Positions 51,808-61,697 of a DNA stretch of 64,000 bases are shown in pieces (position 1 is the stretch's first letter; every line of letters starts with the position of its first letter). The stretch is from Mariprofundaceae bacterium (GTDB lineage Bacteria; Pseudomonadota; Zetaproteobacteria; Mariprofundales; Mariprofundaceae): assembly GCA_021772895.1 (NCBI GenBank), contig JAJFLC010000013.1, positions 106,544 to 170,543 of the forward strand, written 5' to 3'. A program made the position numbers and the translations under genes. The notes under the pieces are model-generated. The model was not told the origin of the DNA and did not search any database. It was given only the letters and a program-made list of their open reading frames with translations.

Positions 51808-53931
51808 TTAACAAGGATGTAGGAATCGTGTATTTCTTTGAATAATTCCTAACTCATCGCCATTTAATCCTATGGTCACTGATGGAGATGCTGGCGGGAA
51901 TCCTCCTGGATGCATCACACGATCTACTTCGCCCATAGGTGCGTGGGGCAGGCCAAAGACATGCCCTACCTCATGGGCAAGGAACCAACTATGGAACACA
52001 AGATCACTGCCCCACCAAATAAGGGCATGGCTACTGCCACGAAGCTGTGCACCGCCTGTATCACCATCAGGAATCATAAAGCATGCAATATCACCTACAC
52101 TGAGATTGTTTCTATATCTAGACAATTCACTGATTAAACCCGTGTCCATATGATTAAAAGCTCTAAAACGAGGGATATCTAGCACTTCTTTATCGATGAT
52201 TTTCACCTCAATATTAAAGTTTCTGAACAATCTGCGTGCCCAACCAGCTTGAACAACAAGAGAGCCCATATGGTTTGTCTCACCCTCGGCCAATATGCTT
52301 TTTAAACCGAGGCGTATCTGACCAATGCATTCCTGTGCTGTCACCTCCGGTGAAGGGTTGCTTTCCATACTGCATAACCGCTGAATAGCGGATATTCGAT
52401 CATCCTTTCTTATGGGGTGGTAGAGCGCCACAATCGTTGTGTCAGTAGTAAAGCTTTCTCTTGCAATACCTACAGTGGATACGACCAGTGCATCGTTTAC
52501 ATACACCTCCACGATAGCTCCACGCAGAATATTTATTATCTCAATAGAATCATCATTGGCGAGAACAGGCCCTCTCACCGTTGGCGTTGGGAGTTCATTG
52601 AAATAAGAGATGACTCCTGCCATTGCAGTTGAGGACGATGCGCCACAGGTATGCTGAGAAGCAACAATTGTCTCGCCTCGTTTTAACGCCGGAACTCGCA
52701 CAAGTGTCACATCGGAAGTTGCCGTAGTCCGGGCGAGTTGGCCACGAAAACCAGACTGCACAATAATCAAAGCATTGGGAACCGTGTTATCAAGCTGCAC
52801 CGTTGTAACACACTCAAACAACTCACCCATCTTTAATCGACTTACGTCTACCGGGCCGGGCTTAACCGGCACTCCATCTGAGACTCCGCTGGGGAAGCCG
52901 CAAAGCTCTTGAGTCGCCGTTAGAAGAATCACATCCACACCTGAAGGCAGCATAGATGGCAAGATCAGAAACACATCGGTGATATCCGAGGCGGCGGTAA
53001 ACCCGATTTCCACTCCATTAGCGAAAATGTGTACAATTGCATCAGGCACTAAATTTTCAATGACGATACGATCCGTACCAACGCACGGAGGAGGCAAGAT
53101 ACGGGGCGTAGGCACCTCAGACGCTGGTCTAACCGGCCGTGGCGGTGATGGCAGACTCCAACGCTCACAATCAGGGTAGCCTTGCAGAGCAGATATTTCC
53201 TCCCCCTCATGAAGCTCCTCTCCAGGTGCAAGGGCGAAATAAAGTCCCGGAGCATCAAAGCATCCCGTGAGGTCGCTACCCATTGTTCTTGTGAGTCTGA
53301 CTGCCGCTCCTTCAAAAACACCCCTAACATACACACGACGCATGCATGCAAAGAGCGGCTCATCAATTACAGGTGGAGGAAGATCAGCATTCATAAAAGA
53401 GGTTGAGGTCGGCGAAAGCACGTCCGGGCCAAACACACCGCACGCCTCATGTTGCGCTGTGAGAATTTCACTTGCTGACAGGATGTGTCTGTTCAAAGAC
53501 ATGCGTGCAACTGTTCCATACACGACACGCTCGCTAATAGTCATTCCGGCAGTATCTACAATCTTAATACGTGAGCCGGGATAAGCTCCGCCAATCATGA
53601 GACAACGTCCACATTCGTGCAGCCGGCTCAACCAGGCGATGCGCCCCATGTCACGCAGTGCTGGGGTTGGCATCACCTCAATACCATCTGGATGATCTAT
53701 ACTAACTTCACCAGCTGTATTTACTTGCTGTGCTTTAATGAGTTGGTTCGGTAATAGTACTATTCCTGGAATCAAATCAAAAAATTGCTCAACAGCAGTA
53801 GCCAATCCACTTGCCACAAGGCTTCCATCCGCAAAAACTCGCACATCGTTCCCTGGAATCTGGCCCTTTACCAGCACGAAGGTATTACATGGCGAAATAG
53901 GACCAATTACACGCGGCGGAAAAAGAGGCAT
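51808..53931 (-). CDS. Six-repeat beta protein with C-terminal metzincin metalloprotease motif
   Basis: A 707-aa protein. Residues 1-533 contain six related units of 83-96 residues, roughly at 1-90, 91-186, 187-276, 277-361, 362-450 and 451-533. Each has a pattern like VxVRGVxPGAxVxVFADG and most end in a Q-x-x-C(G) motif (TAQHEACG, TATQELCG, ASQHTCG, AIQRLC). This suggests beta-sandwich domains. The last 174 residues carry HEVGHVFGLPH (zinc ligands 653, 657, 663) and a following VMHPGG, the metzincin Met-turn pattern. No signal peptide is seen. The combination is unfamiliar; the substrate is unknown. The start is ATG 53931 with TTGGAATA just upstream. Confidence 0.75.
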   Translation of the reverse strand: MPLFPPRVIGPISPCNTFVLVKGQIPGNDVRVFADGSLVASGLATAVEQFFDLIPGIVLLPNQLIKAQQVNTAGEVSIDHPDGIEVMPTPALRDMGRIAWLSRLHECGRCLMIGGAYPGSRIKIVDTAGMTISERVVYGTVARMSLNRHILSASEILTAQHEACGVFGPDVLSPTSTSFMNADLPPPVIDEPLFACMRRVYVRGVFEGAAVRLTRTMGSDLTGCFDAPGLYFALAPGEELHEGEEISALQGYPDCERWSLPSPPRPVRPASEVPTPRILPPPCVGTDRIVIENLVPDAIVHIFANGVEIGFTAASDITDVFLILPSMLPSGVDVILLTATQELCGFPSGVSDGVPVKPGPVDVSRLKMGELFECVTTVQLDNTVPNALIIVQSGFRGQLARTTATSDVTLVRVPALKRGETIVASQHTCGASSSTAMAGVISYFNELPTPTVRGPVLANDDSIEIINILRGAIVEVYVNDALVVSTVGIARESFTTDTTIVALYHPIRKDDRISAIQRLCSMESNPSPEVTAQECIGQIRLGLKSILAEGETNHMGSLVVQAGWARRLFRNFNIEVKIIDKEVLDIPRFRAFNHMDTGLISELSRYRNNLSVGDIACFMIPDGDTGGAQLRGSSHALIWWGSDLVFHSWFLAHEVGHVFGLPHAPMGEVDRVMHPGGFPPASPSVTIGLNGDELGIIQRNTRFLHPC

Positions 53932-53995
53932 TATTCCAAGCCTTCACGCCATGCTGGATCGGCTACTACTACCAAAACTAACAACGTGCGAACGA

Positions 53996-54370
53996 TCAAC
54001 ATTTGTTCTTGGCTCGTTTTTCAAGGCTTTCGATTTCATTGTCGAGTTCTTTCACAAAATCCTGTAGCCCATTCCGAAAATCAATCATTGTCTTCAGTTG
54101 GCTATCTATCGGTAAATTTGGTTGTGGATTCGGATCCCCTAAATAAGGTGCTAGTAATACTGGCACGAGTTCTTGCAAGAGCCAAGGTGATGGGTCTGGC
54201 TCCGGCCACGGTCTTGGCGGGATAGGTGAGTGAATAAGCTTTAGTTGCTCTAATAGATTCTGAAGCCTTGGCCACAGATAGTAACCAAAGTAAACTCTTC
54301 GGCATGCGTCTGTATTCCCTCCCAATAGACAATCCCTGATATCTCCCGGTCTTGCTCCAAGTGTTTTCAT
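53996..54370 (-). CDS. Uncharacterised 124-aa protein upstream of the metzincin gene
   Basis: A 124-aa protein with a Pro-rich centre (SPIPPRPWPEPDPSPWLLQE) and a C-terminal helix (FRNGLQDFVKELDNEIESLE) with coiled-coil character. No family or signal peptide is recognised. It stands 64 bases before the 707-aa gene on the same strand, so the three minus-strand genes 54370-51329 could form an operon. Its ATG has a good GGGAGGAAT ribosome site. Confidence 0.6.
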   Translation of the reverse strand: MKTLGARPGDIRDCLLGGNTDACRRVYFGYYLWPRLQNLLEQLKLIHSPIPPRPWPEPDPSPWLLQELVPVLLAPYLGDPNPQPNLPIDSQLKTMIDFRNGLQDFVKELDNEIESLEKRAKNKC

Positions 54371-54573
54371 GATATTCCTCCCTTCCTACATTTTAGACTA
54401 CCTATTGTTAGTATTAGACCATATGAAGATGATGTGCAATCGGGAGCCTTTTCCACTAGGTATTCCGGGACAGAACACTTAATAATCTGTGAAGTTTTGA
54501 ATGACAACAGGGCGGCATTCATAGGTGAGCAGGGACACTGCATAGCTGAATCCATATCATCTATAATCACACC

Positions 54574-55224
54574 ATGCGCAAATTGATCGTCATTATTTTT
54601 GCCTCGCTGTTTTTAGCCGCTGGGGTTTGGTTTTCCGCCCCGAAGTTTTTCAGCGGACTGGCTCCTCACCTGGTAGAAACATCCGAAGTGCAGCAGTTCA
54701 ATGATATGCTCATTGACATGAAACCGGATGCCGCCATTCAGGCAGGTTTTATTGAAACCATGCATGAACAAACCTGGAGTAACGAAGCCTTTTTCTCATT
54801 TCTCGGCATCGATATTCCTCTGGGCCAGACCGAAGCAATCCTGCGCGCGCCCATCAAAATTTATTATGGTGTGCTGCCGAATGCGATTCATGCAACAAAA
54901 AGCATCAACGGCCAAATCCATCTCACGATTACCAAGGTCGAAGTACTCTCTGTTGATGCAGATATTTCCAAACTTGAAATAAGAACCGATGTGGGTTGGG
55001 CAAGACTGAATGCACAAAGCGGCGAAGAAGTTCGCAGCAAGGCCAAAAAGGCATTCGAACAGAGCAAATACCATGCCGCCGATAAAATATTACAATCCAT
55101 GCAAGTTACTGCCTATGTTCGTGCAGCTCTAAAAGCCATTGCCTCTCAAATTTCCGGCGTCACCGATGTACGCATTGATCGACTCGACATCACTCATCAC
55201 AACCCTGGGAAAAACATAAAGTAA
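54574..55224 (+). CDS. DUF4230-like membrane-anchored protein
   Basis: A 216-aa protein with an N-terminal helix (LIVIIFASLFLAAGVWFSAP) and a periplasmic body. The order of segments (LRAPIKIYYGV, HLTITKVEVLSVDADISKLE, KAKKAFEQSKYHAADKILQS, SQISGVTDVRID) resembles DUF4230 proteins of unknown function, but similarity is modest. It is divergent from the three-gene metzincin set across 203 bases. Confidence 0.55.
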   Translation: MRKLIVIIFASLFLAAGVWFSAPKFFSGLAPHLVETSEVQQFNDMLIDMKPDAAIQAGFIETMHEQTWSNEAFFSFLGIDIPLGQTEAILRAPIKIYYGVLPNAIHATKSINGQIHLTITKVEVLSVDADISKLEIRTDVGWARLNAQSGEEVRSKAKKAFEQSKYHAADKILQSMQVTAYVRAALKAIASQISGVTDVRIDRLDITHHNPGKNIK

Positions 55225-55304
55225 GATTATCTTCGATAAAAACAGCCAATTAAAAATGCTTGATCTGATCAATACAGATATTGAAAATCGTTTCTTTTAA
55301 GCCA

Positions 55305-55508
55305 TCAGGATTCAGTGATGAATGTGCGCTCTCTTCCACATTTTATGCAGTTACTTCTCATGTGTTGTTTCCAGGAAATGAAAAACCATACAGGCAACCA
55401 AAAACCAACCGACAAAATAGAAAACATTATATTTTTAGAAAGAGAAAAAGAAAATTCCGAAGGTATAAATGATCTTCCGCAACCAGGGCAAAATTCAATA
55501 ATACGCAT
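55305..55508 (-). CDS. Small zinc-ribbon membrane protein
   Basis: A 67-aa protein with a split zinc ribbon around one or two helices: MRIIEFCPGCG at the N-terminus, a hydrophobic stretch (IMFSILSVGFWLPVWFFISW), then CIKCGRERTF near the C-terminus. GAGAGGAAATTTTC gives a good ribosome site 8 bases before the ATG. The antisense ORF at 55315-55554 is less protein-like. Function unknown. Confidence 0.65.
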   Translation of the reverse strand: MRIIEFCPGCGRSFIPSEFSFSLSKNIMFSILSVGFWLPVWFFISWKQHMRSNCIKCGRERTFITES

Positions 55509-55647
55509 GAAAATTTCCTCTCACCTATATTATAGAACATATTTTTTCATATAGATATGGCATGCATATACTGTCTCTGTGACAAGGCTCGGCTTAAGAA
55601 AATAACTGCTGTTTTCTGGTTCGTATTTGTGTTTATTTACACACTAA

Positions 55648-55679
55648 ATAAAAAGGCGCTGCTTTACAGCAACGCCTTG
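55648..55679 (-). terminator. Terminator of rhlE
   Basis: Read on the minus strand, AAGGCGTTGCT and AGCAGCGCCTT pair (one G-T), with a short loop and a TTTTTATTT tail, 10 bases past the helicase stop. Confidence 0.85.
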
Positions 55680-55688
55680 ATGATTCAC

Positions 55689-57023
55689 TTAATCTTTAGA
55701 GGCAGATCTTTCACGGCGACCCGGACGAGAGGGTCTCCGACGACTATTCCCGCCACCACCATTTCCTCCGCTTTGCTGTCCCCGACGTTGTCCTGAACGA
55801 CTTCCGCCACCACGCCTGTTCTGCTGAACACGGCCAGAATCTTTCACAGGCTCAACATGAACTGAGATATCTGCTTCAAAACCGGGGATATCGACCTGTG
55901 GAACAGGCTTGCCAATCAGTTTTTCAATACCACGAAGTAATTTCACCTCTTCGTTACAGACCAGAGACATTGCCTCGCCCGTATTGCCTGCTCGACCGGT
56001 ACGCCCAATGCGATGCACATAATCTTCGGCCACGTTGGGTAACTCATAGTTCACCACATGTGGTAACTGATCGATATCAAGGCCACGGGCAGCAATATCA
56101 GTTGCCACCAGCACACGAATCGAACCATCTTTGAAACCTTTGAGTGCATTGGTACGCGCTGTCTGGCTCTTGTTACCATGAATCGCAGCGGCTTCAATGC
56201 CATCCGTACCGAGCTGAGTGGTCAGACGGTTCGCACCATGTTTGGTACGGGTAAAAACCAGTACCTGTTTCCATTCTTCTGTACGAATCAGCTGTGAAAG
56301 AAGTTCACGTTTACGGGATTTTCCTACCGGATGAACCACCTGAGTCACCTGATGTGACGTTTCATTACGCGAAACTTCAATCAATTTGGGTGCCTTTAAA
56401 ATACCGGAGGCCAGCTTTTTAATATCACTCGAGAATGTTGCAGAGAAAAACAGTGTTTGACGTTGTTTAGGTACCAGCGCCAGCACTTTACGAATATCAT
56501 GAATAAATCCCATATCAAGCATGCGATCTGCTTCATCCAACACCAGCATTTCCACTCGTGAGAGGTCACATTTTTTCTGGTTCACCAGATCAAGCAGTCG
56601 GCCCGGTGTTGCCACCAGAATATCCACACCGCGTTTTAATTTTTCAATCTGAGGGTTGATGCCTACACCGCCAAAGACCACGGTAGAGCGCAGTGAAAGG
56701 TATTTACCGTAAGTGACAATGCTATCATTCACTTGAGCAGCAAGCTCACGGGTAGGTGTCAGCACCAATACACGAATATGGCGACGCCCTTTTCTATCAT
56801 GGCTCGCCTCACCACGTTCTGCATGCTCCCTGTTAAGAATATTCAGCATCGGCAGCGTAAAACCAGCTGTTTTGCCGGTTCCTGTCTGGGCTCCAGCCAT
56901 AATATCGTGACCTGCAAGAACCATAGGGATCGCCTGAGCCTGTACCGGTGTAGGCGTTGTATAACCTTGATCAGAAACCGCACGAAGGATCTCTGGCGAA
57001 AGGCCAAGTTTTTCAAATGTCAT
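55689..57023 (-). CDS. rhlE: DEAD-box RNA helicase, RhlE-like
   Basis: A 444-aa helicase starting [20 protein letters not shown], as in RhlE. Motifs in order: [32 protein letters not shown] and HRIGRTGR. The C-terminal 60 residues are Arg/Gly-rich ([20 protein letters not shown]), typical of RNA-binding tails. The open frame reaches 57062, but ATG 57023 matches the family N-terminus. Role: RNA remodelling in ribosome assembly or decay. Confidence 0.95.
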   Translation of the reverse strand: MTFEKLGLSPEILRAVSDQGYTTPTPVQAQAIPMVLAGHDIMAGAQTGTGKTAGFTLPMLNILNREHAERGEASHDRKGRRHIRVLVLTPTRELAAQVNDSIVTYGKYLSLRSTVVFGGVGINPQIEKLKRGVDILVATPGRLLDLVNQKKCDLSRVEMLVLDEADRMLDMGFIHDIRKVLALVPKQRQTLFFSATFSSDIKKLASGILKAPKLIEVSRNETSHQVTQVVHPVGKSRKRELLSQLIRTEEWKQVLVFTRTKHGANRLTTQLGTDGIEAAAIHGNKSQTARTNALKGFKDGSIRVLVATDIAARGLDIDQLPHVVNYELPNVAEDYVHRIGRTGRAGNTGEAMSLVCNEEVKLLRGIEKLIGKPVPQVDIPGFEADISVHVEPVKDSGRVQQNRRGGGSRSGQRRGQQSGGNGGGGNSRRRPSRPGRRERSASKD

Positions 57024-57235
57024 ATGTTTTTTTATTCCAACTCGATGCCTGCCGAAGTTCATCCGGACGGTCTAGGCACAGTTATAATTAAATTGAAGAG
57101 CCAATCACGGTTAAATCATTGGCAATCATTCGCTACACAGACCGAAGGTGCGGCGAGATGTTGCGCAAGGTACCCTCGATAGCAAAAATAGCAAGCAGGT
57201 AGTATGGTTGGCACAATATGGAGGGGTATTAAATT

Positions 57236-57709
57236 ATGCATATCTGGGTTGATGGCGATGCCTGCCCGAAGGTCATCAAGGATATTCTCTACCGCGTAGT
57301 GGAACGTTTACAGATCCCCTTAACCATGGTCGCCAACAAAACACTGCAAACGCCAAAGTCTCCACTGATTCAGATGATTAAAGTAGCCGCCGGAGCTGAT
57401 GTCGCAGATGCTGAAATTGTTGCACAAATGCAGGCCGGGGATTTGGTGATCACTGCTGACATCCCGCTTGCTGCCGATGTTATTGCAAAAAACGGCCATG
57501 CTCTGAATCCACGCGGTACATTTTATAGTGACGCCAATGTGAAACAGTATTTAACCATGCGCAATTTCATGGATGATCTGCGTGGCAGCGGTGTAAGCAC
57601 AGGAGGCCCCGCTGCTTTTTCAAACAGTGACCGCATGGCTTTTGCCAACGAGCTGGATCGTTTTCTGACGCGCCATCTAAAAAAACAAACAATAGAGAAA
57701 CGAAAATAG
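57236..57709 (+). CDS. YaiI/YqxD family protein (DUF188)
   Basis: A 157-aa protein: [40 protein letters not shown], and [20 protein letters not shown]. The PIN-like core with conserved Asp residues hints at nuclease activity, but this has not been shown for the family. It overlaps nothing and sits one base before the next gene, so the two are likely one transcript. Divergent from rhlE. Confidence 0.92.
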   Translation: MHIWVDGDACPKVIKDILYRVVERLQIPLTMVANKTLQTPKSPLIQMIKVAAGADVADAEIVAQMQAGDLVITADIPLAADVIAKNGHALNPRGTFYSDANVKQYLTMRNFMDDLRGSGVSTGGPAAFSNSDRMAFANELDRFLTRHLKKQTIEKRK

Positions 57710-57710
57710 T

Positions 57711-58925
57711 ATGAGAGAAACGGCCAAACTTAAACTCACCATCACCCTGCCGTTTCTCACCCTCTACGGACTCGGAACCATTATTGGTGCCGGTATTTTT
57801 GTTCTCATGGGTAAAGTTGCAGGCATTGCAGGTGTCTATGCTCCTGTTTCATTCTTAATCGCATCGATCATTGCCGCTTTCAGCGCATTCTCCTATGCGG
57901 AACTCTCATCACGCTTCCCAAAAAGTGCTGGCGAAGCCATCTATCTGGAAGAGACCTTCCACCGTCACTGGCTCTCAACAGGAACTGGCATTGCCGTGAC
58001 CGCCATCGGTATCATCTCCGCAGCCACCATCAGCAATGGCGCGGTGGGTTATATCCAGATATTCATCGATCTGCCTTCCTGGCAAATTATTATTCTGCTT
58101 GTTGCTGCGCTTGCGCTGCTTGCTGCCTGGGGTATCAGCGAATCGGTATCTGTCGCCGTTTTTTCAACAATGATCTCTATTGCTGGTTTGATTTTGGTCA
58201 TCATTTTCAATTCATATAATCTGGCTACTCTGCCCGAGCGGCTTCCGGAACTGATACCTGACAGGCTGGAAATCTGGGGAGCGATTGTTTTTGGGGCCTT
58301 TATCGCCTTTTATGCCTTCATCGGCTTTGAAGACATGATCAATGTTGCAGAAGAGGTCAAAGAGCCCCAGCACAATATGCCAATGGCTATTATTCTGGCT
58401 CTTATCATCAGTACCCTGCTCTATGTTCTGATTTCACTCACTGCCATTCTCACGATTGATCCGGCAAAACTGGCCGCCAGCACCGCACCATTGGCAGTTC
58501 TGATTGGAGAAGAACAAAGCTGGATCAAAACAATGGTTGGCATCATCAGCATTTTTGCGATTACCGATGGCATATTAATTCAGATCATCAAAACATCCCG
58601 CATGCTGTACGGCATGAGCAAACAAAGCCTCATTCCACCACTTTTTGCGATGGTTCATCCATATACAAGAACCCCTCTCATCGCCACTGCTGCGGTTGCA
58701 ATCACTGTCCTTATTCTGGCACTCAGCTTCCCCTTGCTAACACTCGCACAGTTCACCAGTTTTATTACGCTCGTGGTTTTTGCCGCTATCAATTTCACAT
58801 TGTGGCGACTGAAGATGCAAAAAAACAGCGTGCAACCAGCAGGCATTAATCTCCCTGTCTGGGTGCCTATGACCGGATTCTTTCTCTGTATGCTATTTAT
58901 CCTTGCCCAACTATTACACGTGTAA
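57711..58925 (+). CDS. APC superfamily amino acid permease
   Basis: A 404-aa membrane protein with 12 helices. GLGTIIGAGIFVLMGKVAG and FYAFIGFEDMINVAEEVKEP are the helix 1 and helix 6 motifs of APC transporters. The substrate is unknown; the helix 6 motif FEDMINVAEE is similar to basic/neutral amino acid permeases. It follows the DUF188 gene by one base and is terminated by a hairpin. Confidence 0.88.
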   Translation: MRETAKLKLTITLPFLTLYGLGTIIGAGIFVLMGKVAGIAGVYAPVSFLIASIIAAFSAFSYAELSSRFPKSAGEAIYLEETFHRHWLSTGTGIAVTAIGIISAATISNGAVGYIQIFIDLPSWQIIILLVAALALLAAWGISESVSVAVFSTMISIAGLILVIIFNSYNLATLPERLPELIPDRLEIWGAIVFGAFIAFYAFIGFEDMINVAEEVKEPQHNMPMAIILALIISTLLYVLISLTAILTIDPAKLAASTAPLAVLIGEEQSWIKTMVGIISIFAITDGILIQIIKTSRMLYGMSKQSLIPPLFAMVHPYTRTPLIATAAVAITVLILALSFPLLTLAQFTSFITLVVFAAINFTLWRLKMQKNSVQPAGINLPVWVPMTGFFLCMLFILAQLLHV

Positions 58926-58933
58926 TCACGGCA

Positions 58934-58967
58934 TAAAAAAAGCCTCCACGTGTGAGGGCCTTTTTTT
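58934..58967 (+). terminator. Terminator after the APC permease
   Basis: A-run, GCCTC...GAGGGC stem around CACGTGT, then seven Ts. Imperfect at one position but placed right after the stop. Confidence 0.75.
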
Positions 58968-58992
58968 ATGTTTTGACTTAGAAAATCCAGGG

Positions 58993-59100
58993 TTACTTAT
59001 GCACAGTCAGGTTTTCGAAGAAAGCTGAAAGACGCAATGCATTCATACCACCAGAGATGATTGAAGTGTTTGGTTTCATGCCATTCCTGAGTTGAAGTCA
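58993..59100 (-). pseudogene. cbbM: Fragment of form II RuBisCO (cbbM)
   Basis: On the minus strand, a short frame from ATG 59079 to TAA 58993 encodes [20 protein letters not shown] followed by ENLTVHK. Form II RuBisCO has [20 protein letters not shown] near its C-terminus, so this is a clear relic. Just upstream QEW (about 59080-59090) sits in another frame; in intact CbbM the order is QEWRGMKP, so a small deletion broke the frame. The rest of the gene is gone. It lies between the permease and the VWA gene. Confidence 0.85.
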
Positions 59101-59209
59101 TGACCCATGCGCTCGTCGCTATCAGAATTATCCATTTAACCCTTTTTCACCGCTCCTGCGTTTATAAAGACAGGCCATGCCTGACTCGACAAACAACAGG
59201 AGAAAAAAC

Positions 59210-61051
59210 ATGAACGTAAAACTGAACCTCGTAATTCCATCTTTATTGCTTTGCGCCTTCATCACCGGATGCACAGTTGAACACAAAGATGGGCTTACCC
59301 CTGAACATGAAACGAATACGCAAGGACAAACCCTTCAGGATAAAACTGATAACAAACAAATGCAGGTGAGAGCTAAAAGCAACAGCAGTCCGTTAATCAC
59401 TGATCAATCAATTCCGCAAGGAGAGCAATTCGTACAACGCAGAGACCGATCCATTGAAAAAAAAGAGATGTCCACAAAAATGAAAACGCATGCTGACATG
59501 TCGATATCAGCCTCCATCATACATCAGAATATGCCTCAAATACCTCAAGATATGGTCTATTGGCCATCTGAAACACAGGATCGTGAAAACTATGCCAACA
59601 TCACATATAACCCGGTCAAACTGACCAGCGAACACCCTGTATCCACCTTTAGTGTGGATGTCGATAGCGGTGCCTATGCCAATATTCGCCGCATGCTGAA
59701 TGAAGGAAGACTTCCACCACAAAATGCCGTACGCATTGAAGAAATGATCAACTATTTCTCTTATGATTATCAAACACCCAAAAGCCGCAAACAACCTTTT
59801 CGTGTGACCACTGAAATGGCACAATCGCCCTGGAACAAACAAAATCATCTGCTACACATCGGCATTAAAGGTTATGCGCTGGATAAAAGCTTATTGCCCG
59901 CTGCAAATCTTGTATTTCTCATTGATGTATCAGGTTCCATGCGCTCGGCAAACAAACTTGGCCTGCTTAAATCCTCTCTAAAAATGTTAAGTCGCCAGCT
60001 TTCAAACAAAGATAGAATCTCTATCGTGGTTTATGCAGGTGCATCCGGTGTAATACTTGAGCCCACTCCGGGTAACCAACACGGAAAAATCAGTATCGCA
60101 CTTGATCAGCTTCAGGCTGGAGGCTCTACCAATGGTGGTGCAGGCATTCGTTTGGCCTACGCCATGGCTGAACAGGGCTTCATTAAAGGCGGTATCAACC
60201 GTGTGATCTTGGCAACCGATGGTGATTTTAATGTCGGCACAGTGAATTTTGAAGCACTCACTGATCTGGTGGAAAACAAACGGAAGTCCGGCATCTCACT
60301 GACCACACTCGGATTTGGCGCTGGCAACTACAATGATCATCTGATGGAACAGTTAGCCGATAAAGGCAATGGTAACTATGCCTATATCGATACCATCAAT
60401 GAAGCTCGAAAAGTGCTCGTTGATGAGATCGGATCAACCTTGATGACCATTGCCAAAGATGTGAAAATACAGATTGAATTCAATCCATCGCTGGTGAAAG
60501 AGTATCGATTGATCGGATATGAAAATCGTATGCTCAAACGTGAAGATTTTAACAACGACAACATTGATGCAGGCGAAATCGGCGCAGGACATACCGTCAC
60601 AGCATTGTATGAAGTGACATTGCATGGCAACGATGGCCTTATTGATCCATTGCGTTACAAAACAAAAAAGATAAACAACAAAAAACACAGCAACGGCGAA
60701 ATCGCATTTCTACGTCTGCGTTATAAACAGCCAAATGCGGATAAAAGCAGCCTCATCGAATATCCTCTGCACAAACGTATGATCAAATCATCACTGGGTA
60801 AAACAACCGATCGTTTCCGTTTTTCAGCATCTGTCGCTGCATTTGGTGATCTGCTACGTGGTGGAGAATATTCAGGTAAGTTTTCTTATAACGATCTTTT
60901 GAAACTTGCTGGCAAGGCACGTGGCGATGATCACACGGGCTATAAAGGTGAATTTATCAATCTGGTGAAAACAGCACAGGCACTTGATACACGCCATGCG
61001 CATCAATCTCAGCCTGTTCATCCGGGTGATGATGGATTGGTCATCGAATAA
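59210..61051 (+). CDS. VWA-domain lipoprotein (YfbK-like)
   Basis: A 613-aa predicted lipoprotein. The signal peptide ends in FITGC. A YfbK-type N-terminal segment (STFSVDVDSGAYANIRRMLN, RIEEMINYFSYDY) is followed by a VWA domain with the MIDAS motif DVSGSM near residue 234, then a DUF3520-like C-terminal region. The function is unknown; such proteins are often near ECF sigma factors. ATG 59210 has AGGAG 7 bases upstream; the frame could extend to 59177 without support. The sigma/anti-sigma pair follows. Confidence 0.88.
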   Translation: MNVKLNLVIPSLLLCAFITGCTVEHKDGLTPEHETNTQGQTLQDKTDNKQMQVRAKSNSSPLITDQSIPQGEQFVQRRDRSIEKKEMSTKMKTHADMSISASIIHQNMPQIPQDMVYWPSETQDRENYANITYNPVKLTSEHPVSTFSVDVDSGAYANIRRMLNEGRLPPQNAVRIEEMINYFSYDYQTPKSRKQPFRVTTEMAQSPWNKQNHLLHIGIKGYALDKSLLPAANLVFLIDVSGSMRSANKLGLLKSSLKMLSRQLSNKDRISIVVYAGASGVILEPTPGNQHGKISIALDQLQAGGSTNGGAGIRLAYAMAEQGFIKGGINRVILATDGDFNVGTVNFEALTDLVENKRKSGISLTTLGFGAGNYNDHLMEQLADKGNGNYAYIDTINEARKVLVDEIGSTLMTIAKDVKIQIEFNPSLVKEYRLIGYENRMLKREDFNNDNIDAGEIGAGHTVTALYEVTLHGNDGLIDPLRYKTKKINNKKHSNGEIAFLRLRYKQPNADKSSLIEYPLHKRMIKSSLGKTTDRFRFSASVAAFGDLLRGGEYSGKFSYNDLLKLAGKARGDDHTGYKGEFINLVKTAQALDTRHAHQSQPVHPGDDGLVIE

Positions 61052-61130
61052 TATGCATGCGCGCCTTCCCATCTATCGGGCGGGAAGGCGCCCTTTTCAT
61101 GTTGATAGATCAAGGTTACATTCTCATTGC

Positions 61131-61697
61131 ATGGCAACGATCAATGAACCCGCAGATGAAGATCTGATGCTCCATTACAAAAATGGCGATAGCCGTGCTT
61201 TTGAGCAGCTTTATCTGCGTCATAAAGCCCCACTCTACCGTTATATGCTACGCTCATGTGAATCCAAAGCCATTGCCGAAGAGTTGTTTCAAGAGGTCTG
61301 GGCCAGTGTGATCGGCGCAAGAGCCAGTTACCTGGCCTCTGCACGTTTCACCACATGGCTCTACCGAATTGCCAGCAACCGGCTTACCGACCACTACCGC
61401 AAACATGGCAAGTGGGATCAGTATATTGATAACAGTGATGAGAATGATGAGATATGTGCCATATCCGCTGCATATGAACAGCCTGAACAAAAGGCCGACA
61501 TCCACCAGCAGATTCAACGACTCCTTACCTGCCTTGAGCAACTGCCTGCCTTGCAACGTCAGGTCTTTTTACTCAGAGAAGAGGCTGGACTGAAACTGGA
61601 AGAGATCGCCAAAACCATTGAGAGCAGCAAGGAAGCGGTGAAAAGTCGTATGCGTTACGCCATCTCCAGGCTGCGCCACTGTATGGGGAGCCTGTGA
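61131..61697 (+). CDS. ECF-type RNA polymerase sigma factor
   Basis: A 188-aa sigma factor starting MATINEPADEDLMLHYKNGD. Region 2 contains RAFEQLYLRHKAPLYRYMLR and EELFQEVWASVIGARASYLA, and region 4 LPALQRQVFLLREEAGLKLE and AIS-type helix SSKEAVKSRMRYAISRLRHC. The longer frame to 60984 overlaps the VWA gene and is not chosen. It overlaps the next gene by one base (TGATG), the usual coupling with an anti-sigma factor. Confidence 0.9.
   Translation: MATINEPADEDLMLHYKNGDSRAFEQLYLRHKAPLYRYMLRSCESKAIAEELFQEVWASVIGARASYLASARFTTWLYRIASNRLTDHYRKHGKWDQYIDNSDENDEICAISAAYEQPEQKADIHQQIQRLLTCLEQLPALQRQVFLLREEAGLKLEEIAKTIESSKEAVKSRMRYAISRLRHCMGSL

Noticed and set aside
55315..55554. A 79-codon plus-strand ORF opposite the zinc-ribbon gene
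   Set aside because: The minus-strand frame has a good ribosome site and paired CxxCG motifs; the plus-strand frame has neither.
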